Assembly: GCF_002289565.1 (NCBI RefSeq)
Contig: NZ_NTFY01000062.1
Span: 124,001-188,000, forward strand
Source of the DNA: Rhodopirellula sp. SM50
Lineage (GTDB): Bacteria > Planctomycetota > Planctomycetia > Pirellulales > Pirellulaceae
Length of the DNA: 64,000 nucleotides
Direction of reading: 5' to 3'
This document shows positions 39,653 to 48,418 of the stretch, in pieces. The position numbers were made by a program, and so were the translations under genes. Position 1 is the first letter of the stretch; each line of letters begins with the position of its first letter. The notes under the pieces are model-generated. The model had not been told where the DNA came from and searched no databases. It saw only the letters and a list, made by a program, of their open reading frames with translations.

Positions 39653-41362
39653 TTACCACCGGTACTCCAGCCCGTAGGTCAAGCCATGAGCCCAGTAGTC
39701 GGTCGTGTCGAAGGCGAACAGGGGACGGGGATCGCTGGCACCGGTGATCGCCGGCGGCAACTGATTGGTGTCAATCATCGTCGGGATGTGTTGCCCCGGA
39801 CGGACGACGTTGGACCAGTAGATCCCGGTGTATCCGAACGTTGCCTTCAAGTGATCGGTCAACTGGTACCCCAGCGTCAGATTCAACTCGGGCAGCACGG
39901 AGAACTCATCTTGTTGATGCTCGCCGCTGTTGGACGCCAATGCCAACAGACCTGCGTCGTAAGTGTCCGTGGTCTGATTGCTCGTGTCATTGCGATCGAC
40001 GATTACCGTCTGGCCCGCGATGCGAACGGTTTGACGCGTGTTGCCGACCGCCAGGCGGACGAGGCTTTCACACGTCCAATAGCCGCGTGTGATGCGGTAG
40101 TTCCAAGCGAAGTCGATGCCGTTGAATTGGTTCTCGGTATCGAACTGATCCATGATATCGAAGTCACCGATGTTGAAGGTTCCGTTGTTGGTCAGGTCTT
40201 CGCTGATGCCCACCCCTTCATCCAGTTGCATGAATCGGTACCCGAGTCGGAATTCCGATCGCGAGCAGTAGTGGCCGGCACATCCGCAGAACAACCATTG
40301 GCGGCAACCCTCGTCACAGCACATCATTCGTCGCAGATAAACGCTGCCACCGGCAAGTTCGCTGTAAGCGGTCACGCCGACCGTGCCGGTCAACTGGATG
40401 TCGGCACCGTTGTTCAACGCGACCAGTTCGGCGTCCTCTCGGCCCGTCAGTGTGTTGAAGAACGGTCGAGCCAAGATCGGGTCACCCGTGCTGGTGGCCG
40501 AGAACGTTTCCGATTCGCGATCGAGTTCCAAATAGTCGGCACCGACACCCAACGTGTGGCATCGATCCAACCAGAATCCGAACTTCAATCTCCAACCGGT
40601 GCGTGAATCTTCGAACAGGGCGCCGCCGGGGCCACCAAACAGCGTCGTCGTGGTGTCCCGTGTCAGCACTCCGGCGTCGGCTTGAGCAGTTCCCGAGGGT
40701 GATTGTGTGACCAGGGCGGGCAGATCCATCCCGTCGGACCAGATCCCGAGGCCTTCGAATGAAACCCAGCCGTCTTGGGGAAGACTGAGCGTGATGGCCG
40801 GTCGCCAAGCACGTCCGCTGGGAAGCTCGCCACACATGCTGCATCCGCAATTGGGCCCACAGCTGCCCATGGAATCGCAACCGATGCCATCGCACCCGAC
40901 CGAACCGCACCCGCAGCTCGCTCCCATCGCGTCACAGGAGCCGTCGACAATCGCTGATTCGTAAATGATTTCGCCTTCGATCGGTGGAGGCGTGGGGATT
41001 TGGTGTCCGGCTTGTCGGACGCCCGACGGACGCGCCGCCGCGGCATGCGTCGAAGCCGGCTTGCCGGCCGACGTTCGCTTGGTCGGCCGCACCGCTTGGG
41101 CGTGGCGACTGTTCTTGGGTTGCACCGCCGGCTGACGCGTTGGACGCTGGACTTGTTTCTTCACGCCCGCAGAGGTTCGGGTGGGAGACCAGCTGGCACG
41201 GGCCGCCTGTACCTGCTCGGACGCATCGACGTCATCGCGATGCTGGCCCGATGAGGTCTGTGCGTTGGCACTCGGTGCGCCGAGCGGGCTGAACGAAAAG
41301 GCTGCCAACAAGGCGACAGCGAGCGGGCGGGATAATTGAAAGTTAGGCACGGTCGTCACCAC
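39653..41362 (-). CDS. BBP7-family outer-membrane beta-barrel protein
   Basis: A 569-aa protein when started at the GTG at 41362, which opens the signal peptide (RPLAVALLAAFSFSPLGAPSANA). An ATG at 41455 extends the frame by 31 mostly polar residues; the true start is uncertain. Residues 35-130 are an Arg/Pro/Ala-rich linker, 143-177 a Cys-rich block (SCDAMGASCGCGSVGCD and SCGPNCGCSMCGE) followed by a barrel of alternating strands ending in the usual aromatic terminus (YGLEYRW). The layout matches planctomycete BBP7 proteins. It probably sits in the outer membrane; the Cys-rich plug may bind metals or form disulfides. Neighbours are the DUF11 protein (172 bp downstream) and a divergent proline-rich lipoprotein. 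Confidence 0.82.
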   Translation of the reverse strand: MVTTVPNFQLSRPLAVALLAAFSFSPLGAPSANAQTSSGQHRDDVDASEQVQAARASWSPTRTSAGVKKQVQRPTRQPAVQPKNSRHAQAVRPTKRTSAGKPASTHAAAARPSGVRQAGHQIPTPPPIEGEIIYESAIVDGSCDAMGASCGCGSVGCDGIGCDSMGSCGPNCGCSMCGELPSGRAWRPAITLSLPQDGWVSFEGLGIWSDGMDLPALVTQSPSGTAQADAGVLTRDTTTTLFGGPGGALFEDSRTGWRLKFGFWLDRCHTLGVGADYLELDRESETFSATSTGDPILARPFFNTLTGREDAELVALNNGADIQLTGTVGVTAYSELAGGSVYLRRMMCCDEGCRQWLFCGCAGHYCSRSEFRLGYRFMQLDEGVGISEDLTNNGTFNIGDFDIMDQFDTENQFNGIDFAWNYRITRGYWTCESLVRLAVGNTRQTVRIAGQTVIVDRNDTSNQTTDTYDAGLLALASNSGEHQQDEFSVLPELNLTLGYQLTDHLKATFGYTGIYWSNVVRPGQHIPTMIDTNQLPPAITGASDPRPLFAFDTTDYWAHGLTYGLEYRW

Positions 41363-41773
41363 TTGAGACTCTGGGGGGGTAAAACCCGGCTGCGGCCGAA
41401 TCCGCGACGCTCGCGGAAGACTGACGTCATGGCAAAGGGAGGCCAAACGCAGCATGGGTTTTCGGAGTGCCGCCGCGTTTCACGCAGCGGGCACGACCTG
41501 TCAGTTGCGATATCGACGAGCCCCCGAAGTCCCCTGCAGGCAAAATCGGAAAAATCGGAAAAATCATCAAACACGGCGCAATCGTTACAGCTTGCCAGCC
41601 ACGGCAATGGAGCCACGTCGCATGGGTCCCATGGGTCTCATGGGTCCCACTGGTCCCATTGGGGTGAAATAGGACCAATAGGACAGATACGACCCATAGG
41701 ACAACTGACAACAGCCTGCCCGGACCACTTGACCTGACCGCCCTCGGATTGGTACTCGACACACAGCGAACCG
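41363..41773. other. 411-bp divergent intergenic region
   Basis: It separates the minus-strand barrel gene from the plus-strand lipoprotein. It holds the GGGACC-type repeat described below. No gene was recognised; the start of either neighbour could extend into it. Confidence 0.5.
41619..41702. repeat. GGGACC/ATGGGAC repeat, third copy, reverse orientation
   Basis: A run of ATGGGTCCC-type units followed by aggaccaataggacagatacgac. It is the inverse of the blocks at 1803-1969. The same GTCCCAT/ATGGGAC pairing can form. Confidence 0.85.
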
Positions 41774-43120
41774 GTGCACCGGCCGTTCGCTGTTGTTCCT
41801 TCAGCCAATCATCAGACTTTTTTAAAGATCCTTGTGACAGCGCGACCGGCCGACTCCGTTCCTGCCTTGCGACACTGCAGGCTTCCCAACGACGCCTGGG
41901 ATGCTAGCAATCGCTGCGCGCGTTCCCCCGTCGCGTTGCTTGCGATCTGCTGCCTGATCGGATTGTCCGCAGGCTGCCGCGGCCGTGCCCACGAAGACCT
42001 GTATCGTGCCAAAATGGCCAACGAGATTCGTGTGCTGGAAGATCAGCTCTATGACGCCGATTACCAGAACCGTGTGCTTCGCGATGAACTGGAACGGTCT
42101 CGCAACCAAGACCTTCGCCCGGAAGAGTCCTCCAATCAAGTTCCCCGAGAACGCATCCTGAACCAAAGCCCGCCTCAAGTGCTGGACGATCAGCGCCCGA
42201 CGACACCGGATGACTACGAGATCTTGGACCTGAATTCGCCGAGCATGACCGAACCGGCTTCACCGTCCACTCCAGACCAGACCGAACAACCGGGAACCGA
42301 AGCGCCCCCGCCGGCGTCAACGCCAGCGCCCGCCGCCGGATCGGGCCTGCCGCTGCCCCCGGCGATCGAAAACGTGCCGGACCAAGACGTTCCCGAGACA
42401 CCTGATTCGCCCCTGCCGTTGGTCGACCCGCCCAAGGAAAGCGCTCCCCAAGAAGGTCTGGGCATGCCGACCGAAACGCCCGCTGCTGAGAAGCCGAGCG
42501 AAGCAGAAGGCCCCTTCCTGGAACTCCCTCCTCCGGCCGAACTCATTCCGCCCGGCGAGGGCGAATTGATGGACGATCAGATCATTCCCGGCCCGCCACT
42601 GCCTCCGGACGAGGATCCCGAATCGCCGCCGGGAAAGGTGACGAATCCAGACGACGCCAAAACGATGGGGTTCGACCCTCCCACAACCGAACCGCTCTCG
42701 ATCCCGGACCGACTGGAGTTACACGACGGCCTGTCTGGCGGGCATCAATTGGACCAAGACGCCGACATCGATGGGCTGTTCCTGGTCGTGACGGTCGTCG
42801 ACGACAAAGGCCGTTCACTCTCACTGGAGAATTTCGATGTCGACGCGGACCTGACCGTTGTCGTGCTGGATCCCGACGACGACTCGCAAGACGCTCGGAT
42901 CGGACGCTGGGACTTTAACCCCGAGCAGGTCCGCGACATGGTTCGACAGGCCCCCATCGATGGGATTCACATCCCCATCGCCTGGCAGGACCGGGTCCCT
43001 GAGGGCAACGACGTGATGGTGCATATCCGAATGGCGGCTGCCGAAGAAGAAATGCGCTGCCAGGGACGTGTTCGGCTGGAACAATCCGTCGCCTCGGCAA
43101 ATTGGTTGCCCCGAGGATGA
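41774..43120 (+). CDS. Proline/glutamate-rich lipoprotein with N-terminal coiled coil
   Basis: A 448-aa protein from the GTG at 41774; another GTG at 41834 is possible, and the start is uncertain. The lipobox is LIGLSAGC at about residue 68, which leaves a long N-region for a lipoprotein signal. A helical region follows (LYRAKMANEIRVLEDQLYDADYQNRVLRDELER, in parts), likely a short coiled coil. The centre (about 150-290) is Pro/Glu/Asp-rich and low in structure. The C-terminal 130 residues (LFLVVTVVDDKGRSL, RIGRWDFNPEQVRDMV) form a beta-rich domain of unknown type. It may reach across the periplasm. It does not belong to a recognised family. Confidence 0.65.
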   Translation: MHRPFAVVPSANHQTFLKILVTARPADSVPALRHCRLPNDAWDASNRCARSPVALLAICCLIGLSAGCRGRAHEDLYRAKMANEIRVLEDQLYDADYQNRVLRDELERSRNQDLRPEESSNQVPRERILNQSPPQVLDDQRPTTPDDYEILDLNSPSMTEPASPSTPDQTEQPGTEAPPPASTPAPAAGSGLPLPPAIENVPDQDVPETPDSPLPLVDPPKESAPQEGLGMPTETPAAEKPSEAEGPFLELPPPAELIPPGEGELMDDQIIPGPPLPPDEDPESPPGKVTNPDDAKTMGFDPPTTEPLSIPDRLELHDGLSGGHQLDQDADIDGLFLVVTVVDDKGRSLSLENFDVDADLTVVVLDPDDDSQDARIGRWDFNPEQVRDMVRQAPIDGIHIPIAWQDRVPEGNDVMVHIRMAAAEEEMRCQGRVRLEQSVASANWLPRG

Positions 43121-43165
43121 CGAGCTGTCGTAGTGGAAAACGCGCGATGTCGCTATGCTAGCGGC

Positions 43166-44419
43166 ATGAATGCAAATCAAACGGAAACCCTCGAACCTGC
43201 ACCAGCCAGTTTCGACGACCTGGACCTGTCTCCGGTGATGCGACGAGCGCTCGCAAAAGCCGGCTTCGAAAAACCTTCCCCGATTCAATCGGAACTGATC
43301 CCCTTGGCGCTCCAAGGGCTCGATGTGATCGGCCAAGCCCGCACCGGGACTGGTAAAACCGCCGCGTTTTCGATCCCGATTCTCGAGCAGCTCGATTCAC
43401 TCGAAGACTGCCGCGACCCGCAAGCGATCATCGTCGTCCCGACGCGTGAGCTGGCCGACCAGGTCGGCCGCGAGGCGCAGCGATTGGCAGCCGGCGTGCA
43501 CACCGAAATCGCGGTGCTGGCCGGCGGCAAAAACATCCGCACCCAGCTGCGACAACTGGAAAACGGCGTGCAGATCGTCGTCGGCACCCCCGGACGACTG
43601 CACGACCACCTGCAACGACGGTCCCTACGCACCAAAGACGTCTGGTGCGTCGTGCTGGACGAAGCCGACCGGATGCTGGACATCGGATTTCGGCCCCAGA
43701 TCGAACGCATCTTGCGTAAGTGCCCGCGAGACCGACAAACGCTGCTGCTTTCGGCAACGCTGCCCCCCACGGTCCAACGACTGGCCGAATCCTACATGGT
43801 CGACCCGATCGTGATCGATTGCTGCAAAAACGAGATGTCGGTCGAAACGATCGAGCAGCACTACTTCACGGTCCCGCAAGAACGCAAGCAAGACCTGCTG
43901 GTCGAGCTGTTGAAACGAGAGAAACCCGAGCAAGCCATTATCTTCTGTCGCACCAAACGCGGCACCGATCGCCTGTATCGTGCGATCAGCAAAGAACACC
44001 CCTCCTGCGCCGCCATGCATGGCGACATGGCTCAGCGCGAACGCGATCGTGTTCTGCAACGCTTGCGAGATCGTGACCTGGAGATCCTGGTTGCCACCGA
44101 TGTCGTCGGACGCGGCATCGACATCAGCACGATTTCACACATCATTAACTACGACGTCCCGGAAGACAGCGACGACTACGTTCACCGTGTCGGACGGACG
44201 GGGCGGATGGGCCGCGACGGCGTGGCGTTCACGTTCATCGTCCCCGGCCAAGGCGATTTCCTGACCAGCATCGAACAGCGAATCAACAAGCTGCTGATCC
44301 GTGACTCGATCCCCGGATTCGAAGCCCCCGAGAAAGCGGCCGAACCGGAGAAGAAAGAAGCCGACCCGATGCGGAAACGGCTCAATCCGATGCACAAGAA
44401 AGTCAAACGCCGCCGCTAG
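43166..44419 (+). CDS. DEAD-box ATP-dependent RNA helicase
   Basis: A 417-aa protein, ATG 43166. All DEAD-box motifs are present: Q motif (FEKPSPIQSE), I (ARTGTGKT), Ia (VVPTRELA), Ib (GTPGRL), II (DEAD), III (SAT), IV (IIFCRTKRG), V (ATDVVGRGID), VI (HRVGRTGR). The C-terminus is a basic tail (KRLNPMHKKVKRRR) that probably helps bind RNA. Length and organisation match RhlE/DeaD-class helicases. It unwinds short RNA duplexes during ribosome assembly or mRNA decay. It has its own position 45 bp after the lipoprotein stop and no obvious partner genes. Confidence 0.95.
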   Translation: MNANQTETLEPAPASFDDLDLSPVMRRALAKAGFEKPSPIQSELIPLALQGLDVIGQARTGTGKTAAFSIPILEQLDSLEDCRDPQAIIVVPTRELADQVGREAQRLAAGVHTEIAVLAGGKNIRTQLRQLENGVQIVVGTPGRLHDHLQRRSLRTKDVWCVVLDEADRMLDIGFRPQIERILRKCPRDRQTLLLSATLPPTVQRLAESYMVDPIVIDCCKNEMSVETIEQHYFTVPQERKQDLLVELLKREKPEQAIIFCRTKRGTDRLYRAISKEHPSCAAMHGDMAQRERDRVLQRLRDRDLEILVATDVVGRGIDISTISHIINYDVPEDSDDYVHRVGRTGRMGRDGVAFTFIVPGQGDFLTSIEQRINKLLIRDSIPGFEAPEKAAEPEKKEADPMRKRLNPMHKKVKRRR

Positions 44420-44515
44420 TGCCTTGTTCAGCAATGTACGATCCGTAAGCGTCGGCTTTCGTAGTGGACGAGGTGACGAGTCCCGCGCGTTGCTTCGCCT
44501 GACCGTCGCCGGTGG

Positions 44516-45280
44516 TCACTCGGCGAACAGACTGGCGACGAGCAATTGATCGGCGCCGGCATCGAGCAAACATTGCGCATCGCTGGCGCCGCGAACCCCG
44601 CCGCCGGTCACGTAACGCGGTTGTGGCAATTGACGCCGAACCCGCTTGCACAACCCAAGCGTACGCTCGACCGACGTGCCCCCGACGGATGCCAGATCCA
44701 GTCCGATCACCGTGGCGATCGCGGCCCGGCGACAGGCCTCAAACCAAGCCTCTTCCGAAGTCGATGCGGACAACCAGCGTCCGCCTTGGTAGTCCAAGCT
44801 GACGGCAACTTGATTTCGAGGAACGCGCGACAACACGTCAGCCAACAACGACACGTCGCCGGCGCATTCGGTTGCCAGGATCACCATCACACGCGGGTTG
44901 CTGCGAACCAACGATTCCAACCAATCCCAACCCTCTGCAGCGACCGCCGCACGCAGCCCCAGATCCAGGAACACAGTTCCATGGCGATCGGAATCATTGG
45001 CCACCGGAGCGCGATGGACGATCGTTTCGATCAACGACTGCTGCCAACGGCCATACCGAATGCCATCCAGATCGGCGACATAGAGAGAACCGATGCCGAC
45101 ACCTTGGTAGCCGTCGATCAATCGACACACATCCCCATCGATTGGAAGAGACGACTGGCCGGCGGCGTGGAACGTCGACACCGGCAGATACCGATCGCGC
45201 TGCCCGCCGACACCGTGGACCGCGAGCCCGTCCTGCAGATCGATCACACCGACGAAACGCGAAACAAGTGCGCTGTCCAA
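44516..45280 (-). CDS. HisA-like TIM-barrel protein
   Basis: A 254-aa protein. The TTG at 45280 was chosen because GGGG lies 5 bases upstream (45289-45286), and frames extending further upstream run into a 27-bp tandem repeat. Barrel strand motifs resemble HisA: VGVIDLQDGLAVHG with the catalytic Asp, YVADLDGIRYG, VIGLDLASVGGT and YVTGGGVRGASDAQ (GGV phosphate loop). True HisA, which isomerises ProFAR in histidine synthesis, is usually encoded in a his cluster; none is here. A HisA-like protein is known in tetrahydromethanopterin (C1) gene sets of methylotrophs and planctomycetes, so a C1-cofactor role is one option. Function is therefore open. Confidence 0.75.
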   Translation of the reverse strand: MDSALVSRFVGVIDLQDGLAVHGVGGQRDRYLPVSTFHAAGQSSLPIDGDVCRLIDGYQGVGIGSLYVADLDGIRYGRWQQSLIETIVHRAPVANDSDRHGTVFLDLGLRAAVAAEGWDWLESLVRSNPRVMVILATECAGDVSLLADVLSRVPRNQVAVSLDYQGGRWLSASTSEEAWFEACRRAAIATVIGLDLASVGGTSVERTLGLCKRVRRQLPQPRYVTGGGVRGASDAQCLLDAGADQLLVASLFAE

Positions 45281-45285
45281 TTCAA

Positions 45286-45289
45286 CCCC
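45286..45289 (-). promoter_or_regulatory. Ribosome binding site deciding the HisA-like start
   Basis: GGGG on the minus strand, 5 bases before the TTG codon at 45280. It sets the start inside, not within, the upstream repeat. Confidence 0.45.
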
Positions 45290-45292
45290 AAC

Positions 45293-45441
45293 GTGGCGTA
45301 AGCTTCCAGCTTGCGCGAAGTGGCGTAAGCTTCCAGCTTGCGAGAAGTGGCGTAAGCTTCCAGCTTGCGAGAAGTGGCGTAAGCTTCCAGCTTGCGAGAA
45401 GCGGCGCAAGCTTCCAGCTTGCGAGAAGCGGCGTAAGCTTC
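45293..45441. repeat. Minisatellite of 27-bp units
   Basis: The unit gtggcgtaagcttccagctt with gcgagaa starts at 45293, 45320, 45347, 45374, 45401 and 45428, exactly 27 bp apart (five full copies and part of a sixth). Each contains AAGCT-tcc-AGCTT, a 5-bp palindrome, and a HindIII-type AAGCTT. The core aggcttccagcct reappears as a single short palindrome at 57369-57381. The array runs directly up to the HisA-like translation start. Confidence 0.95.
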
Positions 45442-45457
45442 CCCCACGATCGCAGCA

Positions 45458-46009
45458 TCATGCGTCAGGCAGGGAGAACAGCGATTCCACTTTCACGATC
45501 GCGTAATCGTCGGGAAACGTGTGAATCGCCTGAACCAACATCGATCGTTGTCGCGTCTCGATATTGACGTAGCTAAGAGCGCCGAGCGACATCCTGCCGC
45601 TGGCATCGAAGGTGTGCAACAGGCCTTCGGTGGGCTGCTTGGAAAGTTGCTGCTGCACCATGAAGAACATGTCCGGTGCAACAGGCTCCAGTTGAAAGTG
45701 GGTTCGATAGCCGATGCCGAAATGAAAATCGGCCTTGTCGGTGCGACTGCCCTTGAGCGAATGGCTGATCAGACAGCGTTTGGTGGGCAGGGGTTGATGG
45801 GCGCTGGTGGCGACTTCACACACGGTCACCGGCGTCTTGCCGGTGGTGTTCCAGGTGATCACGTGCCCGCAATTGGTGATATTGACTTGCGCGTGATACG
45901 CACTTCGCTCAATACGGCGGGTGCGATGCACCCGGTAGAGTTCAGGGTGGAGCGACCGGCTGAAAACGTGAAACGCGAGTTCGGCGACTTTGGGGCGAAC
46001 CGAGAGCAC
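45458..46009 (-). CDS. DUF2617 family protein
   Basis: A 183-aa protein. The GTG at 46009 gives the N-terminus MLSVRPKVAELAFHVFSRSLHPELY, the normal beginning of DUF2617 members. A TTG at 46060 would add 17 residues. The fold is a small alpha-beta domain with short hydrophobic strands (YAIVKVESLFSL). Structure and chemistry are not known for this family, which is frequent in planctomycetes and myxobacteria. It is divergent from the TrpG/PabA gene. Confidence 0.85.
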   Translation of the reverse strand: MLSVRPKVAELAFHVFSRSLHPELYRVHRTRRIERSAYHAQVNITNCGHVITWNTTGKTPVTVCEVATSAHQPLPTKRCLISHSLKGSRTDKADFHFGIGYRTHFQLEPVAPDMFFMVQQQLSKQPTEGLLHTFDASGRMSLGALSYVNIETRQRSMLVQAIHTFPDDYAIVKVESLFSLPDA

Positions 46010-46344
46010 TGGCGAAATTCCGGGATCGACGAATGATAAGGGGGCAGAAACCGACAGCAAATCCGAGGCGACGCCCCACCTTGCTACGGTCCGATTCTGC
46101 CGACAATGGACAACAGATTACGATAACGCGCGACCCGAGGTCGCAAACCGCCGAGCGTTTCGTCTCTTTTCCGATTCGAAGTGACGCGTCAGGCTCTCGG
46201 CAAATCGCCTGATGCACGTCATTATAGATGCTCTCGCGAACAAGACAGAAGAGCGTTTATCGCTCCAAAATGAAAGATTTGCATTTTGTCCAATCGCGCT
46301 GAGATTCCCATTGACAGACAGCCCCGTTGTTACCTGGTTTCCGC
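46010..46344. other. 335-bp divergent intergenic region
   Basis: It lies between the DUF2617 and TrpG/PabA genes. A perfect TTGACA hexamer is at 46311-46316, 29 bases before the trpG/pabA ATG, but no convincing -10 hexamer follows at standard spacing. No gene was recognised. Confidence 0.5.
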
Positions 46345-46923
46345 ATGGTCATCGTCATCGATAACTACGATTCATTCACCTACAACCTCGTGCAACGACT
46401 CGGCGAGATCGACCCGACGACGAAGCTGCGGGTGTTTCGCAACGACGAAGTCTCGGTCGACGAAATGGAATCGCTGTCCCCGGATCGGATCTTGGTTTCG
46501 CCTGGCCCCTGCACGCCAAACGAAGCCGGCGTCAGCGTCGAGTGCATTCGCCGCTTCGCCGGCAAGGTGCCCATGCTGGGCGTCTGCCTGGGGCATCAAT
46601 CGATCGGTCAAGCTTATGGGGCGACGATCATCCGAGCCCCACAACTGATGCACGGCAAGACGGACGAAATCTATCACGACGACAAAGGGTTGTTCGCAGG
46701 GCTTCGCAATCCGTTCGTCGCCACGCGATACCACAGCCTGGTGATCGACCCCGAAACCATGCCCGACTGTTTGGAAGTCGCCGCCTGGACCGACACCGGA
46801 GGACAACGCCAAATCATGGGTGTCCGCCACAAGAACTTTCAACTGGAAGGATGGCAATTTCACCCGGAAAGCTTTCTCACCCAACCGGGGATCGAAATGC
46901 TGACTCGGTTTCTGCGATGGTGA
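46345..46923 (+). CDS. Anthranilate/aminodeoxychorismate synthase glutamine amidotransferase
   Basis: A 192-aa class I glutamine amidotransferase, ATG 46345. The N-terminus MVIVIDNYDSFTYNLVQ and the PGPCTP loop are typical of TrpG/PabA. The nucleophile is Cys81 in MLGVCLGHQSIG; the His/Glu pair is H173-P-E175 (FHPES). The enzyme passes ammonia from glutamine to chorismate for anthranilate (tryptophan) or aminodeoxychorismate (folate) synthesis. Family members often serve both. No trpE/pabB lies next to it; the class IV aminotransferase at 18460 could be the matching lyase. Length matches the family (about 190 aa). Confidence 0.93.
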   Translation: MVIVIDNYDSFTYNLVQRLGEIDPTTKLRVFRNDEVSVDEMESLSPDRILVSPGPCTPNEAGVSVECIRRFAGKVPMLGVCLGHQSIGQAYGATIIRAPQLMHGKTDEIYHDDKGLFAGLRNPFVATRYHSLVIDPETMPDCLEVAAWTDTGGQRQIMGVRHKNFQLEGWQFHPESFLTQPGIEMLTRFLRW

Positions 46924-47010
46924 ACCGTTTCAACATTGCTCGGGCAACCTTAGGTTGATGCTCACCGGTGCAGACGCTTGGCATCCGCTACCGAAGACCC
47001 CAGGAATCCC

Positions 47011-47757
47011 ATGCATCCGATACGTCGTGCCCCTTCACCATCAACTCATCAACTGGCTTGCATCGCCAGTGTGTTGGTGATGTCACTGATCTGCACTGCG
47101 CCAGCGCTGGGCCAAAGAGAAACGGCCGACCGCAGCGTTGAAATTCGACTCGATGACCTGCCCAAGCCGACCCCCGAAGTCGCCGCGTTGATCCGCCGCG
47201 GGACGGTGCGATTGATCACCGGCGGTCAGCCGACCGGCGATGCGTCATCGTTACCCGTCGGTCAACGCTTGGCCGGTGAGACACGGTTCACGTTTCGTTA
47301 TCGCTACGACAGCCGCGCGCAATGGCAGACGGAAAGTCGACGAAACGCGCTCAGCCAAACGATGGTGTCGATCCGCGTCCGCTTTCGCTCCATCAAATTG
47401 ATTTCAACACACGATATCTGGTTGCGTTCTCCGCCGTCGGCCAATCAGTTTTGGGACGACCGCGTGGTGCGTCACGAATTGGATCATGTCCGAATCTCCT
47501 CCGACCCGCGGATTGAAAAACACTTTCTTGATGCCGCCAAAGAACTGGAAATCATCCGGGTACCGCTGTCTTCGGTGGCGGGACGTGGCGGCAAGATTGA
47601 CAACGCCAAAGTCCAATCGCTCATCGAAGCCGGAATGAAGCAGGCCTTGAACAACACGACCGACTATGTGCGTATCCGCTACCGTGAATTGGACCGCTTG
47701 ACCCGGCATGGGATGCTGCCGCTACCCGATGACGTCGGCCTGGTCGACGAACCGTAA
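47011..47757 (+). CDS. Secreted DUF922-like candidate zinc protease
   Basis: A 248-aa protein from ATG 47011, with AGGA 6 bases upstream. The signal peptide is residues 1-35 (LACIASVLVMSLICTAPALG). Residues 155-159 read HELDH, which fits HExxH of zinc metallopeptidases and lies within VVRHELDHVRISSDPR. The region before it (FTFRYRYDSRAQWQ...MVSIRVRFRSIKLI) is beta-rich. The DUF922 family has a similar late HExxH. The third metal ligand was not identified. A periplasmic or cell-surface peptidase is the most economical idea but it is an inference. It is 87 bp from the helicase-independent trpG/pabA gene and is probably separate. Confidence 0.5.
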   Translation: MHPIRRAPSPSTHQLACIASVLVMSLICTAPALGQRETADRSVEIRLDDLPKPTPEVAALIRRGTVRLITGGQPTGDASSLPVGQRLAGETRFTFRYRYDSRAQWQTESRRNALSQTMVSIRVRFRSIKLISTHDIWLRSPPSANQFWDDRVVRHELDHVRISSDPRIEKHFLDAAKELEIIRVPLSSVAGRGGKIDNAKVQSLIEAGMKQALNNTTDYVRIRYRELDRLTRHGMLPLPDDVGLVDEP

Positions 47758-47795
47758 GCACACGGCCACGCAGGTCGCATCAGCGACGGGGCGGG

Positions 47796-48260
47796 TTAAC
47801 GAAAATCGGGAGGCGACGGTTCACCAGGGACGATACTCGCGTTGAGCATTTTCTCTTCCTGGAATCGTTTCAATCGCTCCTGAAATTCCTGCTCGGTTTC
47901 CTCTTCCGACTTTTTCTCGAGCCGGGGCGGTTCAGGTGTCGGGTCGCCGTCGGAGCCCCTGGATTTAACGCCACCGAGCGGTGCGACCCGCTCGCGGGCT
48001 TCGATCTCGTCACGCCCCGAGTCGCGAGGTGAAACGTCTCCGACCCGAGCTCCGCCGGGATCGAACAGACTGCCGACGCGTCCCGAGTCACGCTGCGTCC
48101 GCTCCCAACTGCCACCATAGGCTGAATAGGCCTGGTCCTCGCGGTCGCAACACAGCCGGCAACCGGTGCTGGATGTCACGGCGAAGCTGAGCAGCGCCAG
48201 CCCCATCAGCGTGCGTGAAACACGACTCAGTCGCTCGTCTGGTTTGCGGTCAGCTCTCAT
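47796..48260 (-). CDS. Small charged lipoprotein
   Basis: A 154-aa protein from ATG 48260. The signal ends in the lipobox TSSTGC (Cys about 34), followed by RLCCDRED. The rest is Arg/Asp/Glu/Ser-rich, with a short helical C-terminal segment (EEETEQEFQERLKRFQEEKM). No domain is recognised. The longer frame upstream of the ATG is Arg/His-rich and non-coding in appearance. Its role is unknown. Confidence 0.6.
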   Translation of the reverse strand: MRADRKPDERLSRVSRTLMGLALLSFAVTSSTGCRLCCDREDQAYSAYGGSWERTQRDSGRVGSLFDPGGARVGDVSPRDSGRDEIEARERVAPLGGVKSRGSDGDPTPEPPRLEKKSEEETEQEFQERLKRFQEEKMLNASIVPGEPSPPDFR

Positions 48261-48418
48261 CGTGTTGCTCTCGTTCACCACTTCACAGCGGGATAGAGTG
48301 TCGGCCCAGGTGCCGGTGTCAGTTCGACGGCCAGGGCGCATTAAAAAATGGCGTCCGCGGATGCGAACACCATTTGTATCGGTTACGACGACGAGAGGCT
48401 TTAGGAAAGATTTGCGGG

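Noticed and set aside
45293-45441. CRISPR array
   Set aside because: Units are back to back with no unique spacers and no cas genes; it is a minisatellite.
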